Under the pieces are notes generated by a model. The model was not told the origin of the DNA. It ran no database searches and saw nothing but the letters and a program-made list of their open reading frames with translations. Shown piece after piece: positions 59,642 to 64,000 of a DNA stretch of 64,000 nucleotides. Positions within the stretch are counted from its first letter, which is position 1, and each line of letters opens with the position of its first letter. Made by a program: the position numbers and the translations under genes. The stretch is from Deltaproteobacteria bacterium (GTDB lineage: Bacteria; Myxococcota_C; UBA6777): positions 310,001 through 374,000 of the forward strand of contig SBHC01000040.1 of NCBI GenBank assembly GCA_006226375.1. Direction: 5' to 3'.

Positions 59642-61026
59642 CAGAGTCAACTTCCACTTCGCAACCCCGTAACGGACAGCCTCATACGCCTGGAACATTC
59701 AGCGCCGGGGAGGCCTTGTTCGCCAGCCGAACCAGCTGGCTGTTGGCCTGTGTCTCGGGCTTTCTGGTCCTTCTTGCTGTAGTGATGGCTCTTTATGGTC
59801 AGAAGCGTTACGACACCAGCGCGACACCCAAGCACTCGTACTCCAACCACGTTCTCGGGCACAAAGCGCTCACATCGTTTCTGCGGCAGTTCAACATCAA
59901 CGTCGTGCGGATGCATTCCCCCCGTCGCTTGGTGCACGCGAAGGCTCCCTTGTTCTTGATCGAGCCGATTGGCCGGTTGACCTTCGACAACAAAACCATC
60001 TCTCTCTCCCACGTGGTCAAGCAACGCCTTGATGCTGGGCTCTCTACGGTTCTTGTGATGAACAAGTGGAACCGGACCCGGGGGCCAGGGAAGGGTGACA
60101 CGTACCGCAGAGTCTCTTCGGTAAGCATTGAGTTCGCCCTCAACCAGATGCTTCCTAAGACTTTGAGTCAGCAGATGAGCGTGTTTCAGGAGCGGATCGA
60201 GCGAAAGAGCGATGGAAAGAAGTTGGAGTGGACGTCCTTAAAAGAGGTCTGGAACCCCACAGGTGAGCTTGCGTCGCGAAAAGATCAAGCACAGCTTTCG
60301 TTGTCTGTGGCCGGTCCTCAATTCTTCTCCGTGTTGACCCCTGAGAATTGGGAAGTACTCCTTGGCCAGAGAAACCGAGCCCTTCTTTTGAGGTATCGTA
60401 ACGCTCAGGGTGGGAGCTTGCTGCTCCTCAGTGACCCTGACTTAATCCATAACTTCAACTTGCAGCGTGGGGAAAACTCGGTTGCGTTGTTGGGTATGGT
60501 GCGGGATGTCTTGAAGGCCGACACGATCCTGGTGGATGAGGTGTTCCACAACCAGGTGAAGCAATTCTCTTTGGCCCGTGAGTTGGGTCGATTCCCTCGT
60601 TCCTTGCTTGTCATTCATGGGTTGCTCTTGTGGCTCTTGTTTGTGTGGGCCGGCAGTCGACGTTTTGGCAAGCCTGTTCAATTGGAACAAGCTCGTCAGC
60701 ATGGACCCAAGGAGGTCATCGAGATTACGTCGTGGGTGCTGGTGTGCGGACAGAAGCCGTCTCGGCTGGCGTCATTGTACGTTCGTCGTGTCTTGGAAGA
60801 CCTGGCCGAGCGCTTGGGTCTGGGGCACATGGGAACTCCTCGACAGTTGGAACAAATCGATACGTTGGCTGAGCGGTGGGGTACTCCTCCTGAAGCCGCT
60901 GATCTCTATAACAAAGCTGTGGCTCTCAACCAACGGCAGCGGGCGTCCTGGTCGGAAGTGATGCGACTGGTCCGCCGCGCCTGGTCGTTCCGTGAAAAGC
61001 TACTTCATCACCGTTCAAATCAATAA
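59638..61026 (+). CDS. DUF4350-like membrane protein
   Basis: The 462-residue product has an N-terminal membrane helix (about 33-52), a large periplasmic region with a DUF4350-like pattern (GHKALTSFLRQFNINVVRM, LFLIEPIG, LLLLSDPDLIHNFNLQRGEN, ADTILVDEVFHN), a second helix (about 322-340) and a cytoplasmic helical tail. This family occurs next to MoxR and DUF58 genes. No catalytic residues are known. It overlaps the DUF4129-like gene by 4 nt and ends 11 nt before moxR. Confidence 0.83.
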   Translation: MTESTSTSQPRNGQPHTPGTFSAGEALFASRTSWLLACVSGFLVLLAVVMALYGQKRYDTSATPKHSYSNHVLGHKALTSFLRQFNINVVRMHSPRRLVHAKAPLFLIEPIGRLTFDNKTISLSHVVKQRLDAGLSTVLVMNKWNRTRGPGKGDTYRRVSSVSIEFALNQMLPKTLSQQMSVFQERIERKSDGKKLEWTSLKEVWNPTGELASRKDQAQLSLSVAGPQFFSVLTPENWEVLLGQRNRALLLRYRNAQGGSLLLLSDPDLIHNFNLQRGENSVALLGMVRDVLKADTILVDEVFHNQVKQFSLARELGRFPRSLLVIHGLLLWLLFVWAGSRRFGKPVQLEQARQHGPKEVIEITSWVLVCGQKPSRLASLYVRRVLEDLAERLGLGHMGTPRQLEQIDTLAERWGTPPEAADLYNKAVALNQRQRASWSEVMRLVRRAWSFREKLLHHRSNQ

Positions 61027-61037
61027 AGGATGATACG

Positions 61038-61994
61038 ATGGACTTAACCCAATTCCCTGCGTATCTGGAACGACTGAAAAGCGAAGTCTCCAAAGTGGTG
61101 TTTGGCGCTGACGATCGCGTTCGCCAGGCTATGATCGCTTTGATGGTTCGTGGTCACATCCTCTTGGAGGGACCTCCTGGCGTTGCCAAAACCCTCTTTG
61201 CTCGGGTGTTTGCGCACTGTCTTGGACTCTCCAGTCGGCGCCTTCAATGTACACCAGACTTGATGCCCGGTGATGTCCTTGGGGCCAACATCTTTGACTT
61301 CAAAACACAAACCTTTGCGCTAACCAAAGGTCCGGTGTTTACGGAGTTTTTGTTGGTCGATGAGATTAACCGTACCCCACCCAAGACGCAGTCGGCGTTG
61401 TTGGAAGCGATGCAAGAGCGCTCCGTGACCATCGACGGAACCACGCACACGCTGCCTCCTCAGTTCATGGTGGTGGCCACACAGAACCCGATTGAGCACG
61501 AAGGTACCTATCCCCTCCCCGAAGCCCAGTTGGACCGCTTCTTGTTCCAGTTGCTGGTGGGCTATCCAGAGCCTCACGAAGAGCTCTCTGCTGTCTTGGC
61601 TCACTGCAACTCCGCAGGGATGCCAAGCCTGGAAGACGCCGGGGTTCAGCCCATCATGAATGTGCAAGGTGTGGCGGCGCTCCAAACGTTGCCTGGGCGG
61701 GTCCGGATTGAAGAGGATGTCGCCAAGTATGCTGTGGAGTTGGGTCGTGCAACCCGAGAACATCGGGCCTTGGCTATCGGTATTTCTCCCCGCGCAACGA
61801 CCATGTTGGTTGCGGCTGCCCGAGCAGCCGCCATTTGTGAGGGGCGCGACTTCACCATTCCAGACGACATCAAATCGATCTTTGAGTCTGTGGTGCGGCA
61901 CCGTGTCATTCTCTCGTCCGGTGCGGAGATGGAAGGCTTGGAGATCAAGGACGTGCTCCATGAGATTCTTCAGTCTGTTCCTGTGCCTCGCTAA
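61038..61994 (+). CDS. MoxR-family AAA+ ATPase
   Basis: The 318-residue product has Walker A GPPGVAKT (45-52), Walker B LLVDEINRTPPKTQSALLEAMQE, sensor 1 VVATQNPIEHEGTYPLPEAQLDRF and sensor 2 SPRATTMLVAAARAAA. MoxR ATPases act as chaperones that insert metal cofactors or activate partners carrying von Willebrand (DUF58/VWA) domains. The gene is immediately followed by a DUF58 gene, the usual partner. AGGATGATACG precedes the start. Confidence 0.95.
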   Translation: MDLTQFPAYLERLKSEVSKVVFGADDRVRQAMIALMVRGHILLEGPPGVAKTLFARVFAHCLGLSSRRLQCTPDLMPGDVLGANIFDFKTQTFALTKGPVFTEFLLVDEINRTPPKTQSALLEAMQERSVTIDGTTHTLPPQFMVVATQNPIEHEGTYPLPEAQLDRFLFQLLVGYPEPHEELSAVLAHCNSAGMPSLEDAGVQPIMNVQGVAALQTLPGRVRIEEDVAKYAVELGRATREHRALAIGISPRATTMLVAAARAAAICEGRDFTIPDDIKSIFESVVRHRVILSSGAEMEGLEIKDVLHEILQSVPVPR

Positions 61995-62080
61995 CTGAAC
62001 AAGGTAGGCGCTTTGTTCTCGTTTCTTTCGGTCTTTTGGGTTGTTCTGGAGCGGCTCGCTTCGCAATAAAGGACGCATCG

Positions 62081-63391
62081 ATGACACCTTCACCACGTTT
62101 GTTGCAGCTTATGACCTGGGGGATGGCGCTTGCCATTCTGCCGGTCGCGGTGAACGAAGCTCTGTGGCCGATCGTGGTGTTTTTCTGGGGCGGATTGTTT
62201 GTTTTTGGAGGGCTGGACTTCCTTGCTCTGGCTCGTGGTGCGCCCCATGTCGAGTTGGATCCTCCACCCCAGGCCAGCGTTGGTGAGCCTTTCCCTGTGA
62301 AGGTTCTGCTGCATCTTGACCTCAAGACGCGACTGGGCTGTCGACTTTTGCCCGAAACCTCGCCGCCTTTGCTACCTGGGAAAGAGGTGGAGTCGGTGTT
62401 GTATCCTGGCGCAACAGAGTTAATGCTGGAGTTGGAAGCACCCCAACGTGGCGAAGGTTTCTTGGAGGCCTTGTGGATCAAGTTGTTGGGACCGTTTGGC
62501 ATGCTTCACCGCAACATCCGACACGTCCACGAAGGAGAGCCCATCCCGATTGTCCCGAGCCTCCCGAGGGTTCGGAGGATTGCCCTCCAGCATTTTGGTG
62601 CGTGGCAATACCGGGGGGGTATCCGCTTGGAGCAGCTCCCTGGCGATGGCAGCGAGTTTGACGCGCTGGAAGCCTATGTTCCCGGTCATGACTTACGAAG
62701 CATCGACTGGAAAGCATCCGCACGACACCAGGCTCTTCGGGTTCGTCGTTATCGGGTGGAGCGGAACCAGCGGCTCGTTCTTTGCCTCGATACGGGGCGC
62801 TTAATGGCCGACCCCTTGGGAGATATGCAGCGCCTGGATCATGCCATCCACGCGTCTTTGCTTCTCAGTTATTTTGCTTTGAAGGCTGGCGACCTCGTTG
62901 GAATGTACGGCTACGACAGCGAGGCGCATAGCTGGTTTCCCCCTGCGACTGGGATGCGAAACTTTAAGCGATTGCATCATGCGTCTGCCGGTCTACATCC
63001 TAGCTTTACCGAAACCAACCATGTGTTGGGTCTTTACGGTCTTTTACGCAAGCTAAATCGCCGCACCCTGGTGATTGTGTTCTCGGACTTCACCGACGCA
63101 ACCACCGCAGAGTTAATGGTAGAGACGCTGGGCCAGTTGGTTCGGAAGCATCTTGTTATCTTTGTGGCTCTGGACGACCCCTTGATCGAAACCCCACTGT
63201 TGCAACAGCCACAGTCGGTGGAGCAGGTGGCAGAGGCTTTGGTCGCCAATGACCTTCGCGTGGAGAGGCACAAAGTGCTTAAGCAGCTTCAACGCAAGGG
63301 CGTCCACATTGTGCATGGGCCCCCCGATGGGGCAGCGGTGAAATTGGTGGCCCGCTACACTGAGATCAAACGTCGCGAATTGTTAGGATAA
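62081..63391 (+). CDS. DUF58 protein
   Basis: The 436-residue product has two N-terminal membrane helices (about 10-45). The DUF58 domain carries the signature GSEFDALEAYVPGHDLRSIDWKASAR, with a VWA-like fold after it (LVLCLDTGRLM, VIVFSDFTDATTAE). DUF58 proteins pair with MoxR ATPases. Start 62081 (MTPSPRLLQLM) follows AGGACGCATCG; an upstream in-frame start at 62036 is less likely. Confidence 0.92.
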   Translation: MTPSPRLLQLMTWGMALAILPVAVNEALWPIVVFFWGGLFVFGGLDFLALARGAPHVELDPPPQASVGEPFPVKVLLHLDLKTRLGCRLLPETSPPLLPGKEVESVLYPGATELMLELEAPQRGEGFLEALWIKLLGPFGMLHRNIRHVHEGEPIPIVPSLPRVRRIALQHFGAWQYRGGIRLEQLPGDGSEFDALEAYVPGHDLRSIDWKASARHQALRVRRYRVERNQRLVLCLDTGRLMADPLGDMQRLDHAIHASLLLSYFALKAGDLVGMYGYDSEAHSWFPPATGMRNFKRLHHASAGLHPSFTETNHVLGLYGLLRKLNRRTLVIVFSDFTDATTAELMVETLGQLVRKHLVIFVALDDPLIETPLLQQPQSVEQVAEALVANDLRVERHKVLKQLQRKGVHIVHGPPDGAAVKLVARYTEIKRRELLG

Positions 63392-63445
63392 GGGAGCCGG
63401 GATGCTTCGTGTTGGTTATCACCCCAGGACTGTAGTGAGGTTAAG

Positions 63446-64000
63446 ATGAGTCAGGACGGTACCATGGAACCTCGCTCCGTTGCCTTCCGGAAGAAACGGG
63501 AGGAGTCCTGGAACGAGCTTGAACATATGGTGGAGCGCGCCCGGCGTCGTGGCCTTAAAGCGTTGGACGAGCGAGAACTCTATCTCCTTCCTGTCCGCTA
63601 TCGTGAAGCCATCTCCAGCCTGTCTGTGGCCCGTAACACTGCGCTCGACCGGGCCTTGATTCAGTACCTTGAAGCGTTGTGCGCCAAAGCCTATATCGTA
63701 ATTTATGGCTCACGGCGACCGACTCGACGGTTCTTTCGCTCCATCTTTGTGGCCGTGCCTCAGGCGATTCGCTCGTTGTTTCGAGAGTTTTGGATGTCTG
63801 TGGCCTTGTTTCTGCTTGGGGTGTTTGTGGCCTGGACGTTGGTGAACTCGGATCCAGAGTGGTTTCATTCGTTTATGCCTGCTGCCATGTCACAAGGTCG
63901 TGATCCTTGGGCTTCCACCGAGACGCTCAAAAAAACGCTGTATTCTGAGACGAAAAAGGAGAAGCAGAACGGCCGCCTTTCGGTCTTTGCTTCCTATTTG
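63446..64000 (+). CDS. SpoIIM-like stage II sporulation protein M family protein (partial)
   Basis: The frame is open from ATG 63446 to the window end (185 codons) and is truncated there. The N-terminal half is basic and helical: RKKREESWNELEHMVERARR, ALDERELYLLPVRYREAISS. A membrane segment starts near FREFWMSVALFLLGVFVAW. This matches the SpoIIM/DUF95 family, which commonly ends MoxR-DUF58 clusters also in non-sporulating bacteria. GAGG precedes the start at 5 nt. Confidence 0.8.
   Translation, partial: MSQDGTMEPRSVAFRKKREESWNELEHMVERARRRGLKALDERELYLLPVRYREAISSLSVARNTALDRALIQYLEALCAKAYIVIYGSRRPTRRFFRSIFVAVPQAIRSLFREFWMSVALFLLGVFVAWTLVNSDPEWFHSFMPAAMSQGRDPWASTETLKKTLYSETKKEKQNGRLSVFASYL

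Noticed and set aside
1-64000. Genomic island, prophage, IS element, tRNA or CRISPR array
   Set aside because: No integrase, transposase, direct-repeat ends, regularly spaced repeats or cloverleaf sequence was recognised, and composition looks even across the window.

Overview
This window looks like a chromosomal segment of a Myxococcota-type bacterium (former Deltaproteobacteria) of moderate GC content. The lineage is inferred from several signs. One exported lipoprotein (46990-49488) ends in a MYXO-CTERM-like tail (Cys, hydrophobic helix, RRR). Many large secreted lipoproteins carry PKD, IPT/TIG, MopE-like calcium/metal-loop and lamin-tail-like domains. There is a sigma54 activator with a Cys-rich PAS domain, and the spaced TTGACA promoters are of ordinary bacterial type. 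No rRNA, tRNA, CRISPR array, integrase or insertion sequence was found. Several housekeeping enzymes are of a type more usual in archaea or eukaryotes: split PurO plus stand-alone AICAR transformylase, archaeal-type PheRS, and a HIS4-like HisI-HisE module.

Region 1 (1-7502) is a complete-looking, tightly packed histidine operon: a His-rich leader peptide and intrinsic attenuator, then hisG, a hisC-HAD phosphatase fusion, hisB, hisH, hisF, a hisA-hisI-hisE triple fusion and hisD. Most junctions are ATGA or TAATG overlaps. The HAD domain probably supplies histidinol-phosphate phosphatase, since the hisB gene encodes only the dehydratase.

Region 2 (7514-23895) is nucleotide synthesis. A leftward operon runs purN-pyrE-pyrF-like-purF-guaA-guaB-purD-purA, preceded by a promoter and a long leader containing a Rho-independent terminator (a likely attenuator). 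Divergently, purO (IMP cyclohydrolase), a stand-alone AICAR transformylase, purC and purM run rightward and are followed 4 nt later by a sigma54-dependent regulator. Purine and pyrimidine steps that share PRPP are thus under a common divergent control region.

Region 3 (23960-36264) is mixed: a MEMO-family protein and an FAD amine-oxidase-like enzyme; a strongly promoted protein of unknown function with a duplicated domain and a Met/Gly-rich tail; a TPR protein; acireductone dioxygenase; an unknown membrane protein; and a xanthine-dehydrogenase-like three-subunit operon whose molybdopterin subunit lacks key catalytic motifs.

Region 4 (36265-50999) is dominated by cell-envelope proteins: a 13-repeat IPT/TIG protein, an adenosine deaminase-family enzyme, a TlpA-like thioredoxin, a CcmH-like protein, a secreted clan-CD protease-PDZ-thioredoxin fusion, a MYXO-CTERM lipoprotein, a MopE-like lipoprotein and a type IV pilin-like protein. 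The thioredoxin, CcmH-like and protease-PDZ-thioredoxin genes form the most unusual neighbourhood in the window.

Region 5 (51226-64000) holds archaeal-type pheS and pheT, a lipoprotein with a long Pro-Glu/Gly-rich stalk, recX, a polytopic membrane protein, and a DUF4129-DUF4350-MoxR-DUF58-SpoIIM cluster. That cluster is a known arrangement thought to act in envelope or metal-chaperone functions. The last gene runs off the end of the window.
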